Positions 23,361 through 32,989 are shown, counted from the first letter of the stretch. The stretch is 64,000 nucleotides of DNA from Cristatella mucedo (GCA_009760855.2 WPIO01000123.1:620001-684000); one strand, 5' to 3'. Numbers and translations: made by a program. Notes: generated by a model not told the origin, from the sequence alone.

Positions 23361-23905
23361 TTGTTTGAGCACGTGTCACCTTTGCTGGAAGAGCTAGGAT
23401 GGTTGCCGGTTGAGCAAAGGATACGGAGCAAAGTTCTTACACTGACCCACAAGGCCCGCCACGGCTTGGCTCCTTCAAACCTAGCTGAACTGCTGCATCA
23501 GTTTCAGCCTGTTCGCGCCCTCAGGTCCTGTGTGGACAATAAATTAGCTGTCCCATTCCTCCGCTTAAAGACAGTTGGCGACAGAAGCTTTAGCTCTGCA
23601 GGTCCTAGACTGTGGAACTCGCTTCCATCATTCTTACGCAACGACATCTACTCTCCAACTGCCGACTATGGCACATCTTTTTCAGCGGTCCTGAACTGCT
23701 ACTTCTATGCTACTCACTACCTCAACTGCTCTGCTAACTCTGCTATGCTTCCCACTTTCTCTTTGTTGCGTGAGACGAAGTCTGTTGGCTACCGAATGCG
23801 TACCGAAAGCCGCTTAGGCTGTGAGTGCGCTATACAAAACTCTCCTGCGTAACACCCACATGGTCTTTATGACTTTGTGGAGTTACTGACGGAGATACAT
23901 TACAT
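23361..23905 (+). mobile_element. LINE family 2, 3' end (reference copy)
   Basis: An open frame of 163 codons gives the C-terminal domain of the second LINE family: LGWLPVEQRIRSKVLTLTHK, AELLHQFQPVRALRSC, NKLAVPFLRLKTVG, SFSSAGPRLWNSLP. This block (a WLP motif, then a G.R.FS.AGP.LWNSLP motif) is common to CR1/L2-type LINE proteins. The 3' end carries ACATT-type units (23895-23920), not ATT, which distinguishes it from the first family. Confidence 0.75.
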
Positions 23906-23947
23906 ACATTACATTACACTGCAGTTAATGACCAGCTCAGGAAGACA

Positions 23948-24040
23948 AGTCTTCAGTTTGTGTCCGTATCAACTGAAAGCTCGATTCCCAAAAGATTTAG
24001 ATACAGCGACGGTGGCATTGATGCGACCGGATGCTGACGA
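23948..24040. repeat. Dispersed repeat, pair with 21528-21612
   Basis: See partner. Here it lies inside an open 125-codon frame, but the match to non-coding sequence argues against a gene. Confidence 0.45.
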
Positions 24041-24572
24041 GTGGATTGATGAGGAGCCCACTTACGAGCAGCAAACTAGGAAAGTAGGCTGGTGCAAGGA
24101 TGTGAAGCCTCATGTAAGACAGACAAGGAGTCTTGAAATCGATTTTATGCTCGATAGAGAGCCAGTGAAACTAAAGCAGAATTGGACCAACGTTGCAGAC
24201 TGGCTGTTGTCAGACGTCCCAACAAGTCTATATTGTTTAATAGTTGGCGATTAACTACACAGATCTGGATTCCTAGCTAAATGGAACAGCAATAATTTAC
24301 ACTGGATATCGACATAAAACAAGACCTGTTGCAGTGTAATTAGAGGTTCTGCTAGGGAAATCGGTGACTAACGGCAATCGTGTCGACCAAAGTGCACAGC
24401 CACGACCACATCTGCATATCCCAGCAATTTGGTCATCTGTCGACGGCCACGGTCAGATGTCAACGACCTTCCTGCTGCATCTGCAGGTGCTGGTGCCTGC
24501 GCCGTTTGGTCAGGTCATGAAGGAGCGTTTGTTTGCAGCTGTAAGCGTTTTAGCTCCTCCTTCAGGCGCTCT

Positions 24573-24650
24573 TTAATGATAATAATATTATTAACAATGC
24601 ACTTGATAAAGCGCCCCCAAAGAACTTAGTCTCTCTATAGGCACTTTACT
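24573..24650 (-). mobile_element. L2-like LINE tail
   Basis: Minus-strand terminus: GATAATAATATTATT, TGCACTTGATAAAGCGCCC and TATAGGCACTTTA. Confidence 0.7.
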
Positions 24651-24669
24651 TTGATCTATAATAATAAAT

Positions 24670-24915
24670 TATCCGGCAGTCATAATCTGGCTGCTCTACC
24701 AAGCTGTCACTTCAGTATGTGCTCACCAAATATATCAGCTAGAAAAGCAAACTGGTAAAGATATAAAATTGTATATGTCCAAACTTAGTCACTATTATCT
24801 AGATAGAATTTAAACCTGCACATTGCATCTTGACCAGGTCATAAGTCGTTCAATAATCTCCTTCATTCACAATCATAAATTCACTGATCCCATGCCTTGC
24901 TTTATCATGGCTATT
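24670..24915. repeat. Dispersed repeat, pair with 48280-48520
   Basis: Shares GTCATAATCTGGCTGCTCTACC, cited by its core CTGGCTGCTCTACCAAGC, plus CAAACTGGT, GATAGAA, AGGTCATAAGTC, TTCACAATC and ATGCCTTG in order with 48280-48520. Family unknown. Confidence 0.6.
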
Positions 24916-25187
24916 TTATTAGAAGCTCTCAGTTATAACCCTGTGGCCAAGCTCCTAGTTCATATCGCAGCTTATGCAATCAAAGTATGATACATGATGC
25001 CGGCCAATGTCTGGGCAAAAATTGAGCATATAGGGCAGTAATCTTAATTCAGTCGGGTATTTCTCTTGCTGGCAAACGCAAAGTTATATGATGAGGACTG
25101 AGGAGAGACGTTCCCTCCATTAAAGCTGCCTGCAATGCAAGGAGCAGCTCAGATGCCGTGCCACATGTTAGGAGAGCCGTGATAGCA

Positions 25188-25345
25188 CACTAGGTAAGGC
25201 TGTTGCTTTTCACGACTTCGGGGCCGAGTTCGTGAGTGTGAATCCTGTGGTTGGCGACTCTTTATTGCTGCTGCAAGCAGTTCTTATAGCTGTAAAGGCA
25301 CTTCTGTCGCTATCCAAAAAAGTCTGTTAAATCAGCTAGCATTTT
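25188..25345 (+). mobile_element. tRNA-headed SINE, family A
   Basis: Related to 15085-15265 (GCACACTAGGTAAGGCTGTT, TTCACGACTTC, TTCTGTCGCTATCCAAAAA, AATCAGCTAGC). The B box is worn. Confidence 0.65.
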
Positions 25346-26039
25346 TTGTATGTGGTGTGCCCATTCACTTGATTGAAGTAGTTCTACCCCCAATATGACT
25401 CAATAGAAAAGGACATGCCCAAGCCATCCATCCACTGAAGAATTTTCTAAACACCTTTTGTAGTCTTACCGGTGAAGCACTCTGACTGAATTGGCATGCA
25501 GCGTCAGCCAGAATAAACATATTCAACTGCCCTACCCTTGTTTAGGCAATTAAAGTAGGTCTCACTGTTCAACTGCCATGCTTACCCCTTTGCTTTTAAG
25601 AAAGCACGAACGATGCCGTCTGAATGGCATTTAGATTCGGTAGCCCCATGGACAAATCATCAGGCTAAGTAGCAAGACCGAGCTTCAAATCTTGTGTCAT
25701 CTAACATAGAGCATTTTACAGCAAACCAACTTGGAATAGCCGATTATCCAACCAGTAGTTGGCCCAACCGTTTCCTGCCTACACACATGTACTTTCCAGC
25801 AAGCCCTGGGCAAGACTGAAAGACATAGCCGGCTACTTAGTGATCCTGCCCTGTGGCCATCACCATATACTCGGATTTGCACTGATCTCAATAAGCAATA
25901 TGGGATACAATCTAACAAGCCACAAGATCCCTGGCTACTAACCCAAGTGGTTTTGGGACATGGCACTGAGCAATGACGAGACTAAAAAGACTTCAGTTGC
26001 ACTACAACTCCTGCATCACAGTCCTAATCAAGACTATTT
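25346..26039. other. Unassigned host sequence
   Basis: Contains a short repeat (GGTGTGCCCATTCACTTGATT near 25352, cited as GGTGTGCCCATTCAC) also present at 4021 and 26468. No gene. Confidence 0.4.
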
Positions 26040-26560
26040 GCTTATCGTGCATGACATACACTGACCGAATGCAGGACGTTGTGCTGAGATGCTTAAGCCT
26101 GCATAGCAATATGGCAGTACGGTGCCAGGCTGGGTGCAAAGTAAGCATTCGGCTTCCGGTTATTAGCAAAAGCTAACTTAACGTTAATTCCAGACCAACT
26201 GACCTAATAACGTAAGACGTGTGGAGCTGCAGTGAAGAAATGATGCCTGCCCCTTCATTATACATAGTGGAGCTTGGCAGCAGTGCTGAGATTGTGATTG
26301 GCTATGTGGACACTTGGAGGCAACAACTGACCATATAAGGCAGTAACCATCAATCAGTCGGGTATTCCCCTTGCTGGCTAGCACACAGTTATATGACAAG
26401 GACTGAGGAGGGAAATTCCCTGCAGCAAAGCTGCCAACACTGTTGGGAGCAGCTCAGATGCAGTACCACATGTTTGGTGGTGTGTCCATTCACTAAGTTG
26501 AAGAAGTTCCACCTCTCCTGAATGGCCGAAATCTAAAAGGACGCAGAACATAATCTGGCA
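26040..26560. repeat. Unclassified dispersed repeat
   Basis: Fullest copy of the family at 4860-5270, with 25000-25187 a further partial copy (GAGGACTGAGGAG, AAGCTGCC, GGAGCAGCTCAGATG). Confidence 0.5.
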
Positions 26561-26637
26561 ATTGCAGAAAACAATGCTAAAACTACCCTTTGGATTCAAT
26601 GGAAAAGTGTTTCGGCCGAATTGGCATAGGCTGGTAT

Positions 26638-26753
26638 GTTGTAAGGAAATTCCCCTTTTAGGACAATTCCCCTTTCATGACACTCATGTTCACTACGTTC
26701 ACATTCGCTGTCCTGAAAAAGAAATTATCCTAAAAGTGAAATTTCCCTGCAAC
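26638..26753. mobile_element. Foldback MITE at left edge of Polinton copy 1
   Basis: A 116-bp imperfect palindrome. The left arm GTTGTAAGGAAATTCCCCTT is the reverse complement, with a few mismatches, of the right arm ending TTTCCCTGCAAC, and pairing extends inward past GGACAATTCCCC. No clear target duplication. A related foldback (54849-54962) sits at the left edge of copy 2. Confidence 0.65.
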
Positions 26754-26778
26754 ACTAAAAATTTTGTCCTATGATTTT

Positions 26779-27543
26779 TTATATCTTCTTTCTACTGATA
26801 ACTAACATCCTATCAACAATGCCTCTGGCATAATTTTTAATCTTATTCAAACTTGATGGATTGTTTATTTTATCTTTTAAGAAATCAGTTGCAAATGAAT
26901 CATTTAACATTCCACCAATACCTAAGCCCAATTTTGCCTTTGCTGCCATGATAGCTGCCACCGTTTTAGCGTCTTCGCTAACATAAGCAGGCTGCTTAGG
27001 ATCAAGAGAAATGTGGCCAGCACTTTCAGCAAGAACAAGGTCTGGCAGATTCCGTATTTCTGTTCTTCTTGGCTGTGGCATTCCACCAGTCTCTGTATAT
27101 GTATGATCGTGGATAAGTGCACGATTATCAAGATCATTAACGCCTTGGTAGCCCCGTTCCATTCTTTGAGCGAACTTAGTTCCCGGACCCGCATAACTAT
27201 ATCTATTAGTATTATTAAAACTTCCATCTGGAACAAATTCTGATTTTACTCCTTCTGGCAACTTTAAGTAAAATTCTCTTCCTCCAGATATCTTATTTAT
27301 TATATCTACAATACCAGAACCATGTTTTCTATTTGCCTTTAACTGTTTAAGGCTCAAATTCAACTGGATTCCTACTTCTCTAGCCTTATACTTTTCTATT
27401 CTTCTTTTTTGAGTATCAGTTACAAGAATAGATTTAGTACCACTTAAATCAGCATGTTTTAATCTTATAGAAATTGGTTCCTTAGATTTATTAACAAGAT
27501 CAATTTGGTGATCAGATAGATCAAGTTTGATTTCTTTATACAT
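26779..27543 (-). CDS. Phospholipase A2 domain protein (parvovirus VP1-like)
   Basis: Intact 254-residue protein. Residues 117-122 (YAGPGT) form the calcium loop and residues 144-149 (IHDHTY) the His-Asp catalytic core of the secreted-PLA2 type found in parvovirus VP1u and in many Polinton and adintovirus proteins. In those viruses the domain breaches the endosomal membrane during entry. The N-terminal 75 residues are lysine-rich and hold two short Q-R-I/K-Q-L motifs (TDTQKRRIEKYK, NLSLKQLKANRK). A hydrophobic glycine-rich tail (AKLGLGIGGMLN) follows the enzyme. The start follows TATATAGA. It is the outermost gene on the left of copy 1. Confidence 0.88.
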   Translation of the reverse strand: MYKEIKLDLSDHQIDLVNKSKEPISIRLKHADLSGTKSILVTDTQKRRIEKYKAREVGIQLNLSLKQLKANRKHGSGIVDIINKISGGREFYLKLPEGVKSEFVPDGSFNNTNRYSYAGPGTKFAQRMERGYQGVNDLDNRALIHDHTYTETGGMPQPRRTEIRNLPDLVLAESAGHISLDPKQPAYVSEDAKTVAAIMAAKAKLGLGIGGMLNDSFATDFLKDKINNPSSLNKIKNYARGIVDRMLVISRKKI

Positions 27544-27556
27544 TCTATATAATTAT
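27541..27556 (-). promoter_or_regulatory. TATATAG-ATG start motif, PLA2 gene
   Basis: ATAATTATATAGAATG on the minus strand; ATG is the start of the PLA2 protein. Confidence 0.7.
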
Positions 27557-27583
27557 ATTAAACATTTATAAAACTATGTATAA

Positions 27584-28141
27584 ATGGATAAAGATCAAGT
27601 TGTTGCTTTTAGAGAACGTGTAAATGAATTATTATCTTACAATGCTTTTACCGGTAAGTTTGTGTGGAATGAAAGTCGTGGACGTATTTCTAGAGGAGAA
27701 GAAGCAGGAGTGATAACAGTTTCTGGTTATACACAAATAAGGATTGATGGAAAATCATACTGCGCTCATAGATTGGCATGGTTGATAGTGACTGGTAAAC
27801 TACCTTTGAATGAGATTGATCACATTGATAATAATAAAAAAAATAATTCCTTTAATAATTTTCGTGAAGCGACTAGTGCTGAAAATCAAAGAAATAAAAG
27901 AAAACTAAAAAATAATACTTCTGGCTTTATTGGTGTGTGTTGGCATGAACGTTCAAAAAAGTGGATGTCACGAGTAAAAGTAAATTAAGTTTCTTATTAA
28001 TATTGGTTTATTTGACGATATAGAAGAAGCAGCTGTTATTAGGGACATGGAAGCCATACGTTTACATCTCCAATTTGCAAAACTTAATTGTACGTATAGT
28101 TTAACAGAAGACAATAAAATAGTTCGCTACACTGACTATTA
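27584..28141 (+). pseudogene. HNH-AP2 homing-type endonuclease
   Basis: The first 134 codons are open. They hold the N-terminal DNA-binding segment, then the HNH core: HRLAW at residues 62-66, NEIDHIDNN at 77-84, NNFREAT at 91-97 and QRN at 102-104. An AP2-like domain begins with SGFIGVCWHERSKKW at 113-127. One base indel near 27985 breaks the frame; the rest of the AP2 domain (DDIEEAAVIRDMEAIR) continues to 28141. Such HNH-AP2 enzymes are usual in phages and giant viruses as selfish homing genes, and rare in animal Polintons. The stop overlaps the stop of the convergent gene at a shared TTAA. Confidence 0.82.
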
Positions 28142-29317
28142 ATTTTTACATCTCCGTTTTAGGTAATCTCTAAGTTTTATCATTTCATTATATATTTCTT
28201 GTTGACTCTTACCTTGTGCAAAAAGATTACTCAATAGCATCGCACTCTCAGCTTTATAGTCACAAGTTTTACGACCACCAACGGTAGAAGCTTCTACTTT
28301 TTTATGTCTCTTTTTAAATCTTCACTATAATGAACACCTCCTTTCTCCACAAGCTCTCTTCCCTTATTAAAGTAAGTTAATCTGTTGTTGACTTCTGAAT
28401 TCTGTACTTTATCACTTAGATCTATATCAACCCCTTTTTCAAGTAGTTCTATCATGATTTTCAAGTCTACAATAGCATTATTTAATCTTTCTTTTTGGAG
28501 TGTCAAAACACTCTTTCTCTCTTCGTGTGTATTCATTTTAGGTGCTCTAGCAGTATACATTGTTTCATCTACTATTTTTTTTATCAATCCTGCAACTGCT
28601 ACTGTTATTGAAACTGCTAAACCAACAGTTCCTATTACACTTGCTATGCTAGCGATGATGACTGGAATAGCAGGTAAAAAGCCTCCTCTTATTTCAAGAA
28701 AGTTCTTCTTCCAAGCTATTGGATCAAGTAGCGATGATGACTGGAATAGCAGGTAAAAAGCCTCTTCTTATTTCAAGAAAGTTCTTCTTCCAAGCTATTG
28801 GATCAAGTTGAGTTGCATCCCAAGAAACTTCTTCTCCAAAAGTATCAGATAAACACTTACAAGGATTTAAATACCAATCACTGTTTGCTTTTTCAGCTTC
28901 TAATAGTATCTCATTAATGTAGAAACCTACTTCCAAACTGGCCACCATCTTTGTTAGTCCTTCTTTTTTATCTGACATTGTTTTCCAGAAGACTTGACCG
29001 TATTTACCAGAAGATATATCATCTATGATTTCTTTTATAAACAAACCAAGATCTACTACACCTGTTACTCCTGATAGAAATCCTCCTAGAGCTTTTGTAG
29101 CTGTTCCAATGACCTTAAATGATTGCAAAACCTTTGGAACGATCTTTGCGATCTTATTTGAGGCCTGTAAGGACAGCTTCATAGCAACTTTAGGTACTAT
29201 TTTTATAACTGCTTTCGAACCTACTTCCGTTGCTGTTGTAATACCTCCTACCACTTCTTTAGTTGCATCTACTCCTTCTTTTATAGTATCAACACCTTTT
29301 CCTTTTTTATTCTTCAT
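28139..29317 (-). pseudogene. Membrane-associated virion protein candidate, split
   Basis: Starts at 29317 with a Lys-rich end, then amphipathic and hydrophobic stretches (GGITTATEVGSKAV, ALGGFLSGVTGVVDLGLF) and a second hydrophobic region beyond residue 190. A 79-bp tandem duplication (28651-28808), not a multiple of three, throws the frame so that the remainder appears as a separate ORF at 28294-28587. A further indel near 28310 displaces the last 55 codons, which end at 28139. I do not recognise the family. Position beside PLA2 suggests a structural or entry role. Confidence 0.6.
28651..28808. repeat. 79-bp tandem duplication inside a gene
   Basis: Units 28651-28729 and 28730-28808, both starting AGCGATGATGACTGGAATAG and differing by one base in CCTC(C/T)TCTT. 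Near identity means the duplication is very young. Confidence 0.95.
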
Positions 29318-29330
29318 ATATTATAAGTGA

Positions 29331-30195
29331 ATGGAAAAAGTTAGAAAGATTAATGGTTCTATTTACAGTGATCTTAACGCTAACGGAAATAGAGTAACAG
29401 ACTTAGCATACCCTATTAATGCTGGTGATGCAATAAATTTGAGCTATGGATTTAGTTCAAACTTTGGAGGAAGTATCGCTACAAATGTTATAGGTGACTT
29501 AGCAACTGTTTCAAGTATGTCAGGGTTCCTTTCAAAGACTAATGGAAAGATGACATCACAGTTGAATTGTAAGAATGTTTTTGGTATATCAGGAAACTCT
29601 GCTGATGGAACTGTATACAGTGATTTAAGACCTTATAAAGTGATTAACTATGGACTCTTAAAAAATGACACAGGTGTTTAAAGATAAAGCAACAGCAAGT
29701 ATGAATATGGGGAATAAGAAAATTACTAACTTAAAAGACTCTGATACTGTGACAAAACAGTACATAGATAATAATAAACAAATATCGTTTAGGTATTTTG
29801 GAGCAAGCTCTGTTACTTACCCAACCGTATTTTATCTTGATCTGCTTGGTTTAAATATTACAGCTAATGGAAGCACTGGAGACCAATTTCAACCTAAACA
29901 ACTAACACCTGGGGATATACCTGTTGTTGCGACTACTGGAGATATTGTTGCATATAATACTAATCTTAAAACATTCTTTCCAGGAGTATTACCAAACTTT
30001 GCAATGGTAAGTGGAGTTATGTACGCAACTAATAAAACAAATGCATACGTAGAATTAACAAGTGAATCAACATATGGAGTTAGTGGTACTATAGTTTTAA
30101 TAATTAATATAGATGGAACGTGTAGATATGCTATTGATAAGTTTACTGTTGCAAATGGAATAACTTACATTGATTTTCTTTTTACTATTGTATAG
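29331..30195 (+). pseudogene. Fibre-like protein 1, frameshifted
   Basis: The reading frame opens at 29331 with a phage-fibre-type repeat, YSDLNANGNRVTDLAYPINA then GDAINL, and continues to 29681. A second, overlapping frame from 29665 has the same repeat (MNMGNKKITNLKDSDTVTK) and a beta-rich, Thr/Asn-rich C-terminal domain to 30195. The break lies at the A-run 29660-29665, so I read one gene with one indel. It is the first of a plus-strand fibre cluster, facing away from the minus-strand membrane protein with only 13 bp between starts. Confidence 0.7.
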
Positions 30196-30200
30196 AAATG
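30189..30200 (+). promoter_or_regulatory. TATAG-ATG start motif, fibre 2
   Basis: TGTATAGAAATG immediately after the stop of the preceding gene. Confidence 0.6.
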
Positions 30201-31067
30201 TTCAGACCTAAAAGAAGAGGAATTGGTATAACAAATTACGTTAAAAAAAGTGGTGATGTACTTACAGGTAGTTTAAGTATGAATGGAAATTTGATAAAGG
30301 ATTTAGGTGATCCTGTTGATCTTGGAGATGCAGTAAATAGAAAGTATATAGATACCAATTTCGTTACGAAAGTATCAAGAGGAACTACTGCTGATGGAGA
30401 TATCGATATGAAAAACTATAAGTTAATAGAACTAGCAAATCCTGTAAATTCTAGTGATGCTGCAACTAAAGACTATGCGGACAGTAAACTACCTAAGACT
30501 GGTGGAACTATTAATGGAACACTAACTGTAAATGGAATTGTGTCTGTTTCAGGACCTCCTACATCTGATAATGATATTCCAAATAAATCGTATATGGACT
30601 CTAACTTCCTTAAACTAACTGGTGGAACTCTCAATGGAAATTTAGATATGAATAAATACTCTATCTTCTTTGAAAACGAACCTATTAATCCTAACGACGG
30701 TGTAAACTTTAAATATCTAAATAAAGAATCAGATGGAAATATTACTGTAATACGTTTCAGAGCAACTGTAGATGGGTATTTAACAACAGAATTATATGGG
30801 AAAACAATTAACGGTCGATGGATCTCTACTTTAACTGATACCACTATCCCTAGGGGTATACTTGTTGTTACAACATTGTATGAATATACAACTGGAAAAA
30901 AGGAATATTACAACCTCCCAGCAACGCTGATACCATTAGGAGACAGGTTATACGGTGGTTATATTCTAGACGAAAATAAAAAACTTGTTCAATCATCAGC
31001 TTATATATCTGGCTCAAACTTATTTGATAAAGAATTAAATATCTTTGTTTATATAGCGACAACGTAA
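30198..31067 (+). CDS. Fibre-like protein 2, phage-tail-fibre repeats
   Basis: Intact 289-residue protein. Residues 12-165 hold four or five repeats of a pattern MNGN-I-x-L-DPV-D-DAV-x-K-Y-D (for example MNGNLIKDLGDPVDLGDAV, MKNYKLIELANPVNSSDAAT, LDMNKYSIFFENEPINPND), interleaved with TGGT(I/L)NG units. This is the pattern of long tail fibres of phages and of some large-virus fibres. A beta-rich C-terminal domain of about 120 residues could be the receptor-binding knob. In adenovirus-like virions a trimeric fibre sits on the penton, and three penton-like genes lie 5 kb downstream. Attachment role is inferred. Confidence 0.75.
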   Translation: MFRPKRRGIGITNYVKKSGDVLTGSLSMNGNLIKDLGDPVDLGDAVNRKYIDTNFVTKVSRGTTADGDIDMKNYKLIELANPVNSSDAATKDYADSKLPKTGGTINGTLTVNGIVSVSGPPTSDNDIPNKSYMDSNFLKLTGGTLNGNLDMNKYSIFFENEPINPNDGVNFKYLNKESDGNITVIRFRATVDGYLTTELYGKTINGRWISTLTDTTIPRGILVVTTLYEYTTGKKEYYNLPATLIPLGDRLYGGYILDENKKLVQSSAYISGSNLFDKELNIFVYIATT

Positions 31068-31068
31068 A

Positions 31069-32046
31069 ATGCTTAGTAGAAGATTATTAGAAATGAATGG
31101 AACTCTAAATCTTGGTAAAAATAGAATAGCAAATGTTGGTTCTACTATTGGTGAGTTAGAAGTAGTAAGTAAAACGTTTGCTGATGATAATTATATTCGA
31201 AAAGACTCTGATGACATTATAAGAGAAGATTTATCTGCTAGGTCAAAAAAATATGTAAACGTTCGTTATCCTGTTAATGGAAACGATTTATCTACAAAGC
31301 AGTATCTTGATACAAAAACTGGAACGGAAGGCGCCCAAGTAATAGATGGAAATCTAGAAGTAGATAGATTAACTGCTAATAACACCACTGATTGTTCATA
31401 CACAAGAGAAAGAGCTTATACATCATTTTAAAGAACGAATAGACTTTTTAACCACGAGTCATTGATTCTTGAAGGAATAATAGGAGCTAAAAGTAATACT
31501 AATGTATCTAACAACACCACTGACATAACACTAGCTAAGCTCTCTGACATTAACCTAAAAAAACCTCAGTACTCAAAGATAACATTAAATATAAGAGACA
31601 TTAACAGAATAAATAATGATAACACTAATATTATTAATGATGATACTGATTACAATGTCTATGGGAGAACAGCTGAAATCAATTCATTTCGTCTAAAAGA
31701 TGACAATATGACTAGAATAGGCTATATAACTATTACATCAAAAATATCGGTAACAGTGGAAAAGTTGTCTGCTGAGTATGATAATATAATTACAAACTGT
31801 TATCATAAATTCTACTCACCAAACTTTCTTCCTTCTAATTTACTCAACATACCTTATTACGGTGTGGAAGGTGATTATATGTTGTTAACTAATTCTATAA
31901 CAAACCTTGCTATATCTGAAGAAAGCGATAAAAAAATAATAACATTTAATATTCGTTATCCTGTTTTAAGTTACGTAGGATTTAGAACACCTAGTCCTTT
32001 AGATGTTATTGAAATTGGTTTAGTTAAGCAAGCTAGAATACGGTGA
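31069..32046 (+). pseudogene. Fibre-like protein 3, in-frame stop
   Basis: One frame of 326 codons interrupted only by TAA at 31429-31431. The N-terminal part has the fibre repeat twice (MNGTLNLGKNRIANVGSTIG, NVRYPVNGNDLSTKQYLD). The C-terminal part is Asn/Ile/Thr-rich and beta-like (DSNTNVS-type spacing, YNVYGRTAEINSFRL). It starts one base after the stop of fibre 2. Confidence 0.7.
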
Positions 32047-32106
32047 TATTAAAAAAATTAACTAACTAACCTAACTAATTTTTATTTTTGTTTTTATTTT
32101 TTGTTT

Positions 32107-32595
32107 CTAATAATCAGCAGGATTGAAATCTCCTCGTTTTACTGAGTCATAGACTTTAACTTGATCAAGCTTCAATCTAATTTTAAGTCTTTCTTCAGAA
32201 TTATAAGAGTCTTTAGTAACATAACATCCATCGAAAACTCCAGTAATAGAAAAGTCACTTCCAAATTTATTAAGTACATCAGCAATAGAACTGAACTTCA
32301 GCTGTTTATTTTTTTGATCAAAGAATATACTTGACTTGATACCAAAATCAATTCGAACTTCAATTGTAGACCTTTTAGTAAAATCATATCCTTTGAAATC
32401 AAGTTTCTTACTCGACCTTTCTACAATGTCTTTAATAGATGGCATTATATCTTCGGTAATGTATAACCACATGTTGTAATATTGCTTAGAATCTTTTGAA
32501 ATCCTCTCTTCAATGTGAACTCGAGCTGGCTTTCCTTTTGGAATTATGACTGAAGCGTTTTCCAGAACTACGAATTTCTTATTTTGGATTTCCAT
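32107..32595 (-). CDS. Conserved element protein, function unknown
   Basis: 162 codons from ATG at 32595, chosen because TTTATAGAAATG precedes it and copy 2 starts at the same place (55545); a longer upstream frame is not conserved. Segments include KGKPARVHIEERI, SIKDIVERSSKKLDFKGYDF and a C-terminal RLKIRLKLDQVKVYDSVKRG. Copy 2 holds a broken ortholog at 55061-55545. I recognise no family; the beta-rich, basic character would fit a nucleic-acid-binding or structural protein. It lies just downstream of the protease in a minus-strand trio. Confidence 0.6.
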   Translation of the reverse strand: MEIQNKKFVVLENASVIIPKGKPARVHIEERISKDSKQYYNMWLYITEDIMPSIKDIVERSSKKLDFKGYDFTKRSTIEVRIDFGIKSSIFFDQKNKQLKFSSIADVLNKFGSDFSITGVFDGCYVTKDSYNSEERLKIRLKLDQVKVYDSVKRGDFNPADY

Positions 32596-32604
32596 TTCTA
32601 TAAA
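32593..32604 (-). promoter_or_regulatory. TATAG-ATG start motif
   Basis: CTTTATAGAAATG region before the 162-codon gene, kept in copy 2 at 55543-55554. Confidence 0.65.
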
Positions 32605-32624
32605 GGGTAAATAATTTGTTAAAT

Positions 32625-32975
32625 TCAAATTAATAATTCCATCGTTGTTCCAAAATCAGTCAATTCCATTAGTTTTAAGAAGATTAGACACCTTTTTCCA
32701 CAATCTTTCTGATTGAACTTTTGTAATTGAAATGTTTGAAAAGATGGTATATCACCGAAGTAACTTATTACCTCTGGCATTGGTGGTGCTCCAAAAGAAT
32801 CGAAGTAAAAACACTTATTTCCTTCTTTCTTGAATGCAACCCAGTGATATATTGCAAGGTCTGATTTTCCAGTGTTTCAAATAAGACAGTCATTCTCTAA
32901 GGGCTTTGTCAATTCATCTCTTGCAAAGACACCTCTAAAATTTTTTATATCTAATTCTTTTATATAATTATTTAT
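32625..32975 (-). pseudogene. PRO: Adenain-type cysteine protease
   Basis: One 117-codon frame with an in-frame TGA at 32877-32879. It shows the adenovirus-protease (peptidase C5) layout: an FRGVFARDEL segment near the N-terminus, NTGKSDLAIYHWVAF with the catalytic His, CFYFDSFGAPP with the Asp, then FNQKDCGKRCLIFLK with the upstream Gln and catalytic Cys. The enzyme matures capsid proteins of adenoviruses and Polintons. Where ATG is expected, after ATATATAGAA, the codon is ATA in both copies. It is shorter than human adenovirus protease (about 204 residues). Stop and missing ATG make this copy look inactive. Confidence 0.85.
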
Positions 32976-32989
32976 TTCTATATATGTCA

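Noticed and set aside
28385-28756. 123-codon plus-strand ORF
   Set aside because: Antisense shadow of the duplicated membrane-protein gene; no start motif.
27584-31431. Bacterial or phage contamination because of HNH-AP2 and tail-fibre repeats
   Set aside because: These genes share start motifs and composition with unmistakable Polinton genes, and both sides of the block join LINE-bearing animal DNA.
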